Assembly (NCBI GenBank): GCA_023415715.1
Contig: JAEZJP010000206.1
Span: 1-64,000 of the forward strand
Direction of reading: 5' to 3'
Length of the DNA: 64,000 nucleotides
Source: Bacillota bacterium
GTDB lineage: Bacteria; Bacillota; Clostridia; Christensenellales; Aristaeellaceae
Positions 57,202-64,000 of this stretch are shown here, piece by piece. The stretch's first letter is position 1. Each line of letters begins with the position of its first letter. The notes beneath the pieces are model-generated. The model was given only the letters and a program-made list of their open reading frames with translations. It was not told the DNA's origin and ran no database searches. The position numbers and the translations under genes were made by a program.

Positions 57202-57943
57202 GATCAAAAATCAGGCCGACAAGGTGCTGATTTATTTTTATGGCGACATTTGCATGGATGAATGGGGCAAATGGACCAATGATGACAAGTGCCCTTCGGA
57301 CATCATAACGGCGCTGCAGGACGCGGCCGGGAAGCCACTGGAAATGCATATCAATTCGGGCGGGGGCAGCGTGTTCGGAGGCCTGGCCATTTATCACACC
57401 ATCAAGGCATACAGCGGCCAGAAGAAGGCCCACATTGACGGAATCGGCGCCAGCATCGCCAGCGTGATCCCCTGGGCGGCAGATGAGCTGATCATGCCGG
57501 CCAACGCCATGTTCATGGCGCACAAGCCCTGGACGTTTGCCATGGGCGATGAGGATGACATGGAGGCCGCAAAGCAATCCCTGCAGACCTGCTACAAAGC
57601 CATTCTGGCCATCTACGGGGAACACTTGGCGGAAGGCCAAAGCATTGAGGACCTGGACACGCAGATCAAGACAAAAAAGGAAATCTGGCTGACAGGCACG
57701 GAAGCGGCGAAGATGTTCAAGATCACGCTGCAAGAGCCTTCGCAAATGGCGGCCTGCATCGGTACCGCGCTGGACCACTGGAAGAATACCCCGCAGGGAA
57801 TACCCCGGGCAAGGGCGGAACCCAAGCAGCCTGGGCAGCCGGCACAACCCGAACAACCCATCACACCCCAAACCGACGCGCTTGACCTTGAACTGGCCGG
57901 CGCGTTTTGTTTTGCCCAAAATGAAAGGAGCCAGGAAAAATGA
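57185..57943 (+). CDS. ClpP-like head maturation protease
   Basis: A 252-residue phage prohead protease with a ClpP fold. It has HINSGGGSVFGGLAIYHTIK, the catalytic serine in DGIGASIASVIPWAADEL, the catalytic histidine in ANAMFMAHKPWT, and a helix-rich end. The C-terminal 50 residues are Pro- and Gln-rich (EPKQPGQPAQPEQP) and disordered, perhaps a scaffold-like tail. It would cleave the capsid protein N-terminus during head maturation. The gene overlaps both neighbours slightly. Confidence 0.93.
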   Translation: MKNWYEIKNQADKVLIYFYGDICMDEWGKWTNDDKCPSDIITALQDAAGKPLEMHINSGGGSVFGGLAIYHTIKAYSGQKKAHIDGIGASIASVIPWAADELIMPANAMFMAHKPWTFAMGDEDDMEAAKQSLQTCYKAILAIYGEHLAEGQSIEDLDTQIKTKKEIWLTGTEAAKMFKITLQEPSQMAACIGTALDHWKNTPQGIPRARAEPKQPGQPAQPEQPITPQTDALDLELAGAFCFAQNERSQEK

Positions 57944-59154
57944 ACAAGGCAATGAAAGACCTCCTGAACAAGATGGCCGCCAAGGTGGAGGCCGGAAAGG
58001 CTGAAACCGACGCCGCCAAGAAGAAGGCCATCGTGGATGAGATCAACGCGCTCAAGCAGGACTATGAAACCGAGAAGGCCCTGTACGAAGCGGAGGCTTC
58101 CCTGGTGGGAAACACCGGAAACCTCAAGACGAATGAAGAGCCCAAGGGCCTTTCCGACATGCTCAAGAGCAATGAGTATGCCAAGGCGTTTGCCTATGCA
58201 GTGCGCAACGGCATTACGCCTGCAAAGGGCGGATCTGATGAAAAATGCAAACCCCTGTATGATGCACTGACCATCGCGGGCGGAAGCCCGGCCGGGCAAG
58301 ACGGCGGCTTCCTGGTACCCGAGGATGTGGACCATAACATCCGGGAACTGATGCGGCAGATGAACCCCCTGTCCGCCCTTTTCACGGTGGAGCCTGTCAG
58401 CACCAATTCCGGCTGGCGCGTGAATGACACTGCCCCCACCACCGGATTTACGGCCCTTGCAACTGAAGTACCGGCTGCGGAAATTGCGAAGGATGACCAG
58501 CCGGTATTCGGAAAGGTGACCTATGCACTGACCACCTATGGCCTGATCCTGCCCGTATCCAATGAACTGGCATCCGATGAGGCCGCCAACCTGTTCGCCT
58601 ATCTTTCCCGCTGGTTTGCCAAGAAGCAGGTCATCACGGAAAACACCATTTTGAAGGCAAAGCTGGAATTGCTTGCCGCTTCCAACATACTGACCACGCA
58701 GGATCCCATCGGGGCGGTCAAGAGCGTGCTGAACAAGAGCCTTGACCCGGCCATCAGCGTCAACGCAGTCGTATTGACTAACCAGAGCGGATTCGATTAC
58801 CTGGATCAGCAGACCGATGGTATGGGCCGGCCCATTCTGCAGCCCGACCCGGTAACCGGAACGCCGATGATTTTCAAAAACCGCCGCGTTGTCATGATGT
58901 CGGACGCCATGTTCCCCAACCGCGTCGTGACCGCAGTGGGAGCCACCAAAGGCACCTACTACCCCATCTACCTGGGAGACTACAGACAGTACGCCACGCT
59001 GTTCCAGCGCCAGCGGCTTGAAGTTCGCTCCACCGACATCGGCGGCAAGGCGTGGGAAACCAACAGCGTCGAGGTGCGCGGTATCACCCGTTTGGGCGCT
59101 TCCGTGTTCGATTCCGCAGCCGCCGTCCGCCGCGAAATCTTCATTCCCGGCTAA
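57940..59154 (+). CDS. phage major capsid protein (HK97 fold)
   Basis: The 404-residue major head protein. Residues 1-60 form the coiled-coil delta domain (MAAKVEAGKAETDAAKKKAI) that acts as scaffold and is usually cleaved. The mature part begins near residue 105, followed by GGFLVPEDVDHNIRELMRQM, YGLILPVSNELASDEAANLF, and MIFKNRRVVMMSDAMFPNRV. All are typical of the HK97/phi-C31-like capsid family. It ends in RREIFIPG. A strong terminator follows, allowing high expression. Confidence 0.94.
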   Translation: MNKAMKDLLNKMAAKVEAGKAETDAAKKKAIVDEINALKQDYETEKALYEAEASLVGNTGNLKTNEEPKGLSDMLKSNEYAKAFAYAVRNGITPAKGGSDEKCKPLYDALTIAGGSPAGQDGGFLVPEDVDHNIRELMRQMNPLSALFTVEPVSTNSGWRVNDTAPTTGFTALATEVPAAEIAKDDQPVFGKVTYALTTYGLILPVSNELASDEAANLFAYLSRWFAKKQVITENTILKAKLELLAASNILTTQDPIGAVKSVLNKSLDPAISVNAVVLTNQSGFDYLDQQTDGMGRPILQPDPVTGTPMIFKNRRVVMMSDAMFPNRVVTAVGATKGTYYPIYLGDYRQYATLFQRQRLEVRSTDIGGKAWETNSVEVRGITRLGASVFDSAAAVRREIFIPG

Positions 59155-59176
59155 TATGAAGCATGTGTACCAATAA

Positions 59177-59204
59177 CCGGGGCGCGATACAGCGCCCCGG
59201 TTTT
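59177..59204 (+). terminator. terminator behind the capsid gene
   Basis: CCGGGGCGC (59177-59185) pairs with GCGCCCCGG (59192-59200) over a six-base loop, followed by TTTT. Confidence 0.88.
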
Positions 59205-59224
59205 CATGAAAGCGAGGTAATCAC

Positions 59225-60205
59225 ATGGTAAACCCCGTTGTGAAAAACTACGTCGACCAGGTCACCAAGAAGTGGCATATCGGCGGAACGCTTGTACTGG
59301 AAAACCACGGTTTGCTGGAGGGCATGGCGCCCATCAGGCAGTACAAATGGACGGCTGAAGAGGCTGCAGTTGCCGATACCGATGGCGTTGCAAACAACCT
59401 GGCCATGGGCGCCGCGGCGAATACCGTAAGCGCAGGGTTTGGAGCGATCCCCTGCGCCCGCAACGTTACCATGGTACCCAGCGCAAGCATGGGCACCACG
59501 AAAAAGGTCAAGGTTACCGGGCTGGACATTGCCGGCAACGTCATCGAAGAGGAATTGACCTTTAACAATTCTAGCGCGGTGGTAGGCAACAAGGCGTTCG
59601 CCTCCGTTATCAGCGTGCTGCTGCCGATCCAGGAGCATACCCCTGCTAAGCAAACGGAATATATCACATTTGATGCGGAGGCATCCGGGACATCCGATTG
59701 CACGCTCAAGGTGGAGGATACCGTGATCACCGGGGCGGGCGCCATCACACTCACCCTTGCGGCTACCGCCGCGGCGCATGACACTGTCACAAAGGTTGCC
59801 CAGGCGTTTGCGGACCTCATCAACGCAGACGAAACCCTTTCGGCAAAATATGTCGCCAGTATCGAGGCGGGCAAGTTGACCATCACAGCGCTGGAATTCG
59901 CGGCAAACGATACCGCATTGGCATTCACATTCAGCGCAGGCACATCCGGAATCACCGCTTCTGCCGGTACCCAGAACGGAACGGCCGGCGTGGCAGTGGA
60001 CAACGTTGACATCGGCTTCGGTGACAAGCTGGGCCTTCCCCTTAAGCTTGCGGGCGTGCACCACATTGGCACCTACCTGAACGGAAGCGCTGAAAACACC
60101 GCGCCGACATTCGCAACGAGCGCCACGGCACTGGAATCCAACACCGTGGACCTGAACAGCAGCCTGGACGGGACAAGCGTTGAAACCCTGTTCATACAGC
60201 GATAA
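59225..60205 (+). CDS. virion structural protein with inserted repeat-like domain (candidate head decoration)
   Basis: A 326-residue protein directly behind the capsid gene. The first 140 and last 60 residues look like one domain (LVLENHGLLEGMAPIRQYKW, GLDIAGNVIEEELTFNN, FGDKLGLPLKLAGVHHIGTY). Between about residues 141 and 258 lies an Ala- and Thr-rich segment (VTKVAQAFADLINADETLSA, FTFSAGTSGITASAGTQNG) of the kind found in phage Ig-like or tail-sheath insertion modules. I recognise no named family. It could be a decoration protein exposed on the head. Confidence 0.6.
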   Translation: MVNPVVKNYVDQVTKKWHIGGTLVLENHGLLEGMAPIRQYKWTAEEAAVADTDGVANNLAMGAAANTVSAGFGAIPCARNVTMVPSASMGTTKKVKVTGLDIAGNVIEEELTFNNSSAVVGNKAFASVISVLLPIQEHTPAKQTEYITFDAEASGTSDCTLKVEDTVITGAGAITLTLAATAAAHDTVTKVAQAFADLINADETLSAKYVASIEAGKLTITALEFAANDTALAFTFSAGTSGITASAGTQNGTAGVAVDNVDIGFGDKLGLPLKLAGVHHIGTYLNGSAENTAPTFATSATALESNTVDLNSSLDGTSVETLFIQR

Positions 60206-60233
60206 ACGAACGGACTGAAAGGAGGGCGGACGG

Positions 60234-60569
60234 ATGACTAAAGCGGAGTTTGTAACCGCTCTATCTGCCCAAATACCTGGGTATGTGCGCATCACGGTGG
60301 ATCAGTCGGAAGCCGCCCTAATGGCAACCATCGCGAACGCCGCGGCTGATTTTGTAGAAGACGCAACAGGAACCTATGTGCCGTGGGACAATGGGCGGGC
60401 CATGATTGTCGCCCTTTCCATCTCATCGGATATGTACGACAAACGCACCTATACCGGGGCAGCTATCCAGAACGTCACACGCCTGATGATGGATGATTTC
60501 TTGTTACAGCTGAAGCTTAAAGCCCGGATGGCAGAACAAGCCGCTTTGGCGGCGGAGGCGGCCACATGA
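60234..60569 (+). CDS. head-tail connector protein (gp6-like)
   Basis: A 111-residue helical protein (TKAEFVTALSAQIPGYVRIT, NAAADFVEDATGTYVPW, NVTRLMMDDFLLQLKLKARM), matching the all-helical gp6-type adaptor. That adaptor forms the first ring below the portal. Its size and its position between capsid and head-closure genes agree. AGGAGGGCGGACGG precedes the start. Confidence 0.75.
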   Translation: MTKAEFVTALSAQIPGYVRITVDQSEAALMATIANAAADFVEDATGTYVPWDNGRAMIVALSISSDMYDKRTYTGAAIQNVTRLMMDDFLLQLKLKARMAEQAALAAEAAT

Positions 60570-60901
60570 TAGAGCAAGCCGGGGAACTGCGCCACATGAT
60601 CAGCATCGTAAAGGTCGTAAACACAAAAGACGCGGAAAGCATCACCACGTCTTCCGATGTGGCCGTGTGCACCTGCTGGGCATCGGTAAAGGATGCCGGA
60701 AGCCGCGAGTTCTATCAGGCGGCAGCGCAGCAGCTTGAGGATGTGGTGAATTTCGTCATCCGATGGAGAACGGACATCAAGGCGGGAATGGTGATCGTAT
60801 TCGACGGGGCGCGTCATGAAATTAAACAAGTAAGCCGCCTTTCACATGCACGGGATTATATTCTGCTCAAAACCAACAGGCGGGCGGTGATCGCCGGATG
60901 A
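60566..60901 (+). CDS. head closure / head-tail adaptor protein
   Basis: A 111-residue beta-barrel-type protein: AGELRHMISIVKVVNTKDAE, CTCWASVKDAGSREFYQAAA, and FVIRWRTDIKAGMVIVFDGA, then EIKQVSRLSHARDYILLKT. This is the pattern of SPP1 gp16/HK97 head-closure proteins that seal the head after packaging. It overlaps both flanking genes by four bases. Confidence 0.85.
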   Translation: MIEQAGELRHMISIVKVVNTKDAESITTSSDVAVCTCWASVKDAGSREFYQAAAQQLEDVVNFVIRWRTDIKAGMVIVFDGARHEIKQVSRLSHARDYILLKTNRRAVIAG

Positions 60902-61242
60902 CGATCAAAACACGGGTAACAACCGCACTTGAGAACACAGGGATACCGGTATTTTTCGGGGCGTGGAAGCCGACAACGGAAGCAGAAGAACCGCCAGATA
61001 TTTACCTGGTATTCACCACCGTGACACGTCCGAACAGATATGCGGACAATGTGCGCAAGGGATGGAGGCACTATATTTACCTAAATCTTTGGGCGAAAGT
61101 GCCATACTCCAGTCAAAAGGATTCCGTTATATCAGCGATGGAGATTGCTGGATTTTCAATCATTGACATTGAAGATAGATTGGAAGAAGAAACAGGCATG
61201 AACCTTTGCGCTCTATCATGCTTCTTCCTGGAGGCGGTTTGA
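60898..61242 (+). CDS. tail completion / head-tail joining protein
   Basis: A 114-residue protein: TTALENTGIPVFFGAWKPTT, then YLVFTTVTRPNRYADNVRKG and HYIYLNLWAKVPYSSQKDSV. It looks like the small tail-completion (gp17/gpU-like) components that cap the tail tube. In this gene order the component normally follows or precedes the HK97 gp10 homologue. The assignment is by pattern and position. Confidence 0.65.
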   Translation: MTIKTRVTTALENTGIPVFFGAWKPTTEAEEPPDIYLVFTTVTRPNRYADNVRKGWRHYIYLNLWAKVPYSSQKDSVISAMEIAGFSIIDIEDRLEEETGMNLCALSCFFLEAV

Positions 61243-61646
61243 TGGCTGTTGAAATATCGGGCATGAATGCCATACTGAGCGATATCGAAAAGATGATACC
61301 GACGGATACGGATGTGGACGCGGCACTGATTGCTGGAGCGGACATAATCACAGAGAACATGCGGGAACGGGCACCCGTGCAGCCTGGAGGTGGAGAACTC
61401 AAGGAAGCCATCAAGACGGGACCGCCTAAAACTACTTCCAGGGGACGGACAGTGACATCCGGGGTACACAAAGCAGATTTCCACGAAGAGGACTATTATC
61501 CTGCCTATGTGGAGTATGGGCATGGAGGACCGCATCCGGCGCCGCCGCACCCATATGCGCGGCCAGCTTACGACGAAAAAAAAGATGAAGCCTGGAATGC
61601 GGTAAAGGCCGCAACAATAGCACAACTGCAAAAGAAGGGATTGTGA
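61242..61646 (+). CDS. HK97 gp10-family tail component
   Basis: A 134-residue protein: DVDAALIAGADIITENMRER, APVQPGGGELKEAIKTG, then the conserved YYPAYVEYGHGGPHPAPPHP and YARPAYDEKKDEAWNAVKA. The [YF]VExG...P..P.hRPA motif is diagnostic of the HK97 gp10 family of neck/tail proteins. Its ATG overlaps the previous stop (TGATG). Confidence 0.88.
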   Translation: MAVEISGMNAILSDIEKMIPTDTDVDAALIAGADIITENMRERAPVQPGGGELKEAIKTGPPKTTSRGRTVTSGVHKADFHEEDYYPAYVEYGHGGPHPAPPHPYARPAYDEKKDEAWNAVKAATIAQLQKKGL

Positions 61647-61650
61647 GAAA

Positions 61651-62223
61651 ATGAATCCTATCATCGGATTGGAAGCGCTGGTCACCGCGGAACAAACCGC
61701 CGACACCAGCAGTGCCCTGACATACGGAACCATTGAACCCATTGAGGGGCTTGTGGACGTGCAGCTGGAGGATTCCAGCGCTGACAGCGAGCCGAAATAC
61801 GCTGACAACGCTGAAAAATTCAGGCTGTTCAAACAGGCAAAGATGAAGTTGACCATTGAACTGCTGGCCACCGAAATCGCGACGTTGGCGAAGTTTTACG
61901 GCCATACAACCGCTTCCGGAGTGACCACCAAGAAAGACAGCGACACCCCGCCCTACCGTGCGTTTGGATTCAAGGCTGATGATGGCGCCGGGAATCAAGA
62001 CGGCATCTGGCTGAAAAAGTGCATCCCTGTGAAGCGCACCAACGGCATGACCTACCACACCAAGGAAGGAGACAATACCGCCGTCCAGACGGTCAAGGTG
62101 GAGTTTGAGTGCATACCCACCATCAAGGATAAGGAATACCAGGCTATGTGCAACAGCGGAGACGCTGCTATGTCCGCAACCTGGGCGACATGGTTCGCCA
62201 CTGTGCCCGGAGTAACCACTTGA
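61651..62223 (+). CDS. phage major tail protein (tail tube)
   Basis: A 190-residue protein with the tail-tube pattern of phi13/HK97-type phages: TYGTIEPIEGLVDVQLEDSS, FKQAKMKLTIELLATEIATL, FYGHTTASGVTTKKDSDTPP, and VKVEFECIPTIKDKEYQAM. It polymerises into the non-contractile tail. It precedes the tail chaperone and tape measure genes as in other siphoviruses. Confidence 0.88.
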   Translation: MNPIIGLEALVTAEQTADTSSALTYGTIEPIEGLVDVQLEDSSADSEPKYADNAEKFRLFKQAKMKLTIELLATEIATLAKFYGHTTASGVTTKKDSDTPPYRAFGFKADDGAGNQDGIWLKKCIPVKRTNGMTYHTKEGDNTAVQTVKVEFECIPTIKDKEYQAMCNSGDAAMSATWATWFATVPGVTT

Positions 62224-62239
62224 TAAACACGACTGACGC

Positions 62240-62268
62240 GGCGGCCTCGTAAGGGGCCGCCTTCTTTT
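62240..62268 (+). terminator. hairpin terminator behind the tail tube gene
   Basis: GGCGGCC (62240-62246) pairs with GGCCGCC (62255-62261), followed by TTCTTTT. It probably lets more tail tube than chaperone be made. Confidence 0.75.
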
Positions 62269-62283
62269 CGCAAGGAGGACACC

Positions 62284-62697
62284 ATGACAATTGAACTTGG
62301 AAAGAAAAAATACACAGTTGAAGGCGTGCCAATCCGCGCATTGGCGGAGATGGATGAAGCCTGGGACGTATACCGAAAGCTTGTAAAGGCCGCGTCAGGA
62401 CAGGATGCCGGGGATTCCGGATTTCATCAGATTGTTACACCACTGGCTAAATGGCTGGTGGTCCTTTTTAAAGATCAATTCACCGTGGATGAAGTTATGG
62501 ACAACTATCCAGCAGATCGATTCATTGCCGACGTGGGCCTTATGCTTCAAGCTGTGGCCGGACGCGTAACTGATGCCCTTACCGCTTTCCCTACGAAAGC
62601 AAGGCCGGTACAGAAAAAGGGAAAAAGCCGTATCGAGACCTTGCTTACAAGATTTATTCCGCGTACATGGAAAACGGACGCACGCCAGATGAAATAG
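62284..62697 (+). CDS. tail assembly chaperone (gpG-like), zero-frame product
   Basis: A 137-residue protein: TIELGKKKYTVEGVPIRALA, then QIVTPLAKWLVVLFKDQFTV and LQAVAGRVTDALTAFPT. It sits directly between tail tube and tape measure. Chaperones in this position bind the tape measure protein and are made in two lengths. The shorter one is this gene; the longer one arises by a -1 frameshift at 62619-62625 (next entry). CAAGGAGGACACC precedes the start. Confidence 0.85.
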   Translation: MTIELGKKKYTVEGVPIRALAEMDEAWDVYRKLVKAASGQDAGDSGFHQIVTPLAKWLVVLFKDQFTVDEVMDNYPADRFIADVGLMLQAVAGRVTDALTAFPTKARPVQKKGKSRIETLLTRFIPRTWKTDARQMK

Positions 62698-62807
62698 GCG
62701 GATGCGATGCGATTGCAATATTGAAAGTCATGGCGTGGAAATGCGCCCAAACAGAAGAAGCTACCGAACCGAAACCTAAGCTGCTACGCGATATTTTGAA
62801 GCGCTAA
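62619..62807 (+). CDS. -1 frameshift extension of the tail chaperone (gpGT-like)
   Basis: At 62619 the heptamer G GGA AAA is in the correct phase for -1 slippage. After slipping, the reading continues KPYRDLAYKIYSAYMENGRT, PDEIGGCDAIAILKVMAWKC and on to DILKR, ending with TAA at 62805-62807. The extension is 60 residues, protein-like, and stops 12 bases before the tape measure start, exactly as in lambda-type G-T pairs. The fused product would be about 174 residues. Confidence 0.85.
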   Translation, partial: GKKPYRDLAYKIYSAYMENGRTPDEIGGCDAIAILKVMAWKCAQTEEATEPKPKLLRDILKR

Positions 62808-62819
62808 GGAGGCCGCATT

Positions 62820-64000
62820 ATGGCTGAAACAATTAGAGAAATGGTCATCCGCATGACCATGGATGCCGGAGGAATGCGCAAGAGCGCTGATGAGGCGAAG
62901 CGGCAAATCAGCCTTCTCAACAGCGAATTGAAGGCGGCAGGCAGCGCCAGCGATGGAGCGGCAAACAAGCTGAAGCTTTTGGGTGAAAAGCTGGGCTTGC
63001 AAAAGGGACAAATCGAAAACTATGCAAAAGCTGTGGAACAGGCAAAAAGAAACCTCGCAAACGCCAGCACGGAAGCTGACAAGCTTGCAAAAGCGAGGGA
63101 CCTGAGTCGCATGGAAACCAGTTTAAAAAACGCACAGGCGGCGGCTAAAAAAACCGCTGATGAAATCAACCGCATCAATGCCATGAAATTCACCAATTTC
63201 GGGAATGCCATGCAGACGGCCGGAAGGCAGATGCAGAGTTTTGCCCGAGGGTTTAACCTGTATATCGCCGCGCCTTTGGCTGCGCTTGGGGTTGGAAGCT
63301 ATAAGGCATATACCACTTTTGAAAGCGCATTTGCAGGCGTGCGCAAGACCGTGGATGCCACGGAAGAAGAGTTTGCCATCCTGCAAGAAGGCATCATTGC
63401 CATGAGTGAAACGATGCCGCAAAGCGCAGCAGAACTGGCCGGGATCATGGAGATGGCCGGGCAGCTTGGCGTACCCAAAAATAACCTGCTGGAGTTTACC
63501 AAGACGATGGCGATGCTGGGAGATTCCACCAACATTGACAGTGTGGGCGGAGCGGAAGCCCTGGCCAGGTTCATGAACATCACAAAATCAGCATGGGGAG
63601 AAACCGGAAAGTTGGGTGCGGTACTGGTCGCATTGGGCAACAACTTTGCCACCACCGAATCTGAAATCCTTGACATGTCCACAAGGCTGGCAGCGGCAGG
63701 TACACTGACGGGGTTTTCTGCTACGGAAATCATGGGTCTTGCCGCCGCAATGAGCAGCATGGGCATTGAGGCCGACGCCGGCGGAACCGCAGCCGGGAAA
63801 CTCATGAAGGAAATGCAGCTTGCCGCTGAAACAGGCGGGGAAGCCGCAGATATGTTTGCAAAGGTGATGGGCACCGACGCGGCGGGGTTTGCTGCCAGTT
63901 TTAAGACCGACGCTGCGCAAACCATGATAAACTTCTTTGCCGGACTTGCAAGCATTGATGAAAGCGGGGCCACAAGCGTTGTAGCGATGCTTGATCAAAT
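62820..64000 (+). CDS. phage tail tape measure protein (N-terminal part, runs off the window)
   Basis: An open frame from the ATG at 62820 (AAGGAGGCCGCATT upstream) to the window end, 393 residues visible. Residues 15-120 form a coiled coil (SLLNSELKAAGSASDGAANK, AVEQAKRNLANASTEADKLA). The TP901-type core follows: TFESAFAGVRKTVDATEEEF, SETMPQSAAELAGIMEMAGQ, and LSATEIMGLAAAMSSMGIEA-like GFSATEIMGLAAAMSSMGIE with the following GGTAAGKLMKEM. The tape measure sets tail length and spans the tail. The full protein is certainly longer. Confidence 0.93.
   Translation, partial: MAETIREMVIRMTMDAGGMRKSADEAKRQISLLNSELKAAGSASDGAANKLKLLGEKLGLQKGQIENYAKAVEQAKRNLANASTEADKLAKARDLSRMETSLKNAQAAAKKTADEINRINAMKFTNFGNAMQTAGRQMQSFARGFNLYIAAPLAALGVGSYKAYTTFESAFAGVRKTVDATEEEFAILQEGIIAMSETMPQSAAELAGIMEMAGQLGVPKNNLLEFTKTMAMLGDSTNIDSVGGAEALARFMNITKSAWGETGKLGAVLVALGNNFATTESEILDMSTRLAAAGTLTGFSATEIMGLAAAMSSMGIEADAGGTAAGKLMKEMQLAAETGGEAADMFAKVMGTDAAGFAASFKTDAAQTMINFFAGLASIDESGATSVVAMLDQ

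Larger units (their letters stand above)
35030..64000. mobile_element. prophage, HK97-type siphovirus (right end outside the window)
   Basis: The region starts at a tRNA-Arg 3' fragment and integrase. It runs through a repressor switch, early genes and an HNH-TerS-TerL-portal-protease-capsid-connector-tail order to a tape measure gene cut by the window end. All genes after the repressor are on the plus strand except one. The long intact structural genes suggest it may still be functional. Lysis and tail-fibre genes are not in view. Confidence 0.95.

Overview
The window comes from a spore-forming, Gram-positive-type Bacillota, most likely of class Clostridia. The evidence is an alpha/beta small acid-soluble spore protein at the left edge, two CotF-like spore coat genes, a LytR-CpsA-Psr wall transferase, a CpsB/CpsD tyrosine phosphatase and kinase pair, strong AGGAGG ribosome binding sites and consensus TTGACA-17-TATAAT promoters. 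The species cannot be named from what is visible.

Chromosomal part (1-35030). 1-3338 is core sequence: SASP, the L10 leader with rplJ-rplL, a DegV-family gene and a DUF3592 gene. 3459-20222 is dominated by a long exopolysaccharide operon on the minus strand. It starts at a consensus promoter near 20222, followed by a leader of about 220 nt and a specialised NusG paralogue of LoaP type. Next come a LytR-CpsA-Psr transferase, a small secreted protein, a strong internal terminator, the Wzz/CpsD/CpsB control module and a priming phosphotransferase. A complete GDP-D-glycero-alpha-D-manno-heptose pathway (gmhA, hddA, gmhB, hddC) follows, then three glycosyltransferases, a Wzy-like polymerase, a Wzx flippase and a pyruvyl transferase. 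The operon ends in a 27-codon stub of rmlA, so dTDP-rhamnose genes seem to have been deleted from its tail. LoaP probably carries transcription through the internal terminator.

20411-29839 is a tRNA-Arg(CCG) gene followed by one giant surface protein gene. A degenerate copy of the tRNA 3' end lies at the far side, which looks like an old island. The giant protein (2898 aa) has a Pro-Thr spacer, beta-solenoid-like repeats and Big2 Ig-like domains. A 1281-bp block of five Big2 domains is tandemly duplicated, and a 1-base deletion near 20984 removes the last domain. Next are a probable Panacea-type toxin-antitoxin pair (29925-30757), a three-gene carbohydrate ABC importer without its ATPase, and the coat genes.

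Prophage (35030-64000, running off the right edge). It is bounded on the left by the 3' half of a tRNA-Arg(ACG) and a tyrosine integrase. Next come a repressor with a divergent promoter/operator switch, a possible SOS-regulated microprotein, and a long early region. That region holds many small genes, a SNF2 helicase-methyltransferase fusion, a nucleotidyltransferase-like protein, a DUF5131 protein, a MazG-like protein and an HUH replication protein. An ArpU/RinA-like late regulator precedes a standard HK97-type module: HNH, TerS, TerL, portal, ClpP-like protease, capsid, connectors, tail tube, a tail chaperone with a -1 frameshift, and the start of the tape measure gene. GC-rich paired-hairpin repeats are scattered in the early region, and one copy forms the C-terminus of a phage gene.
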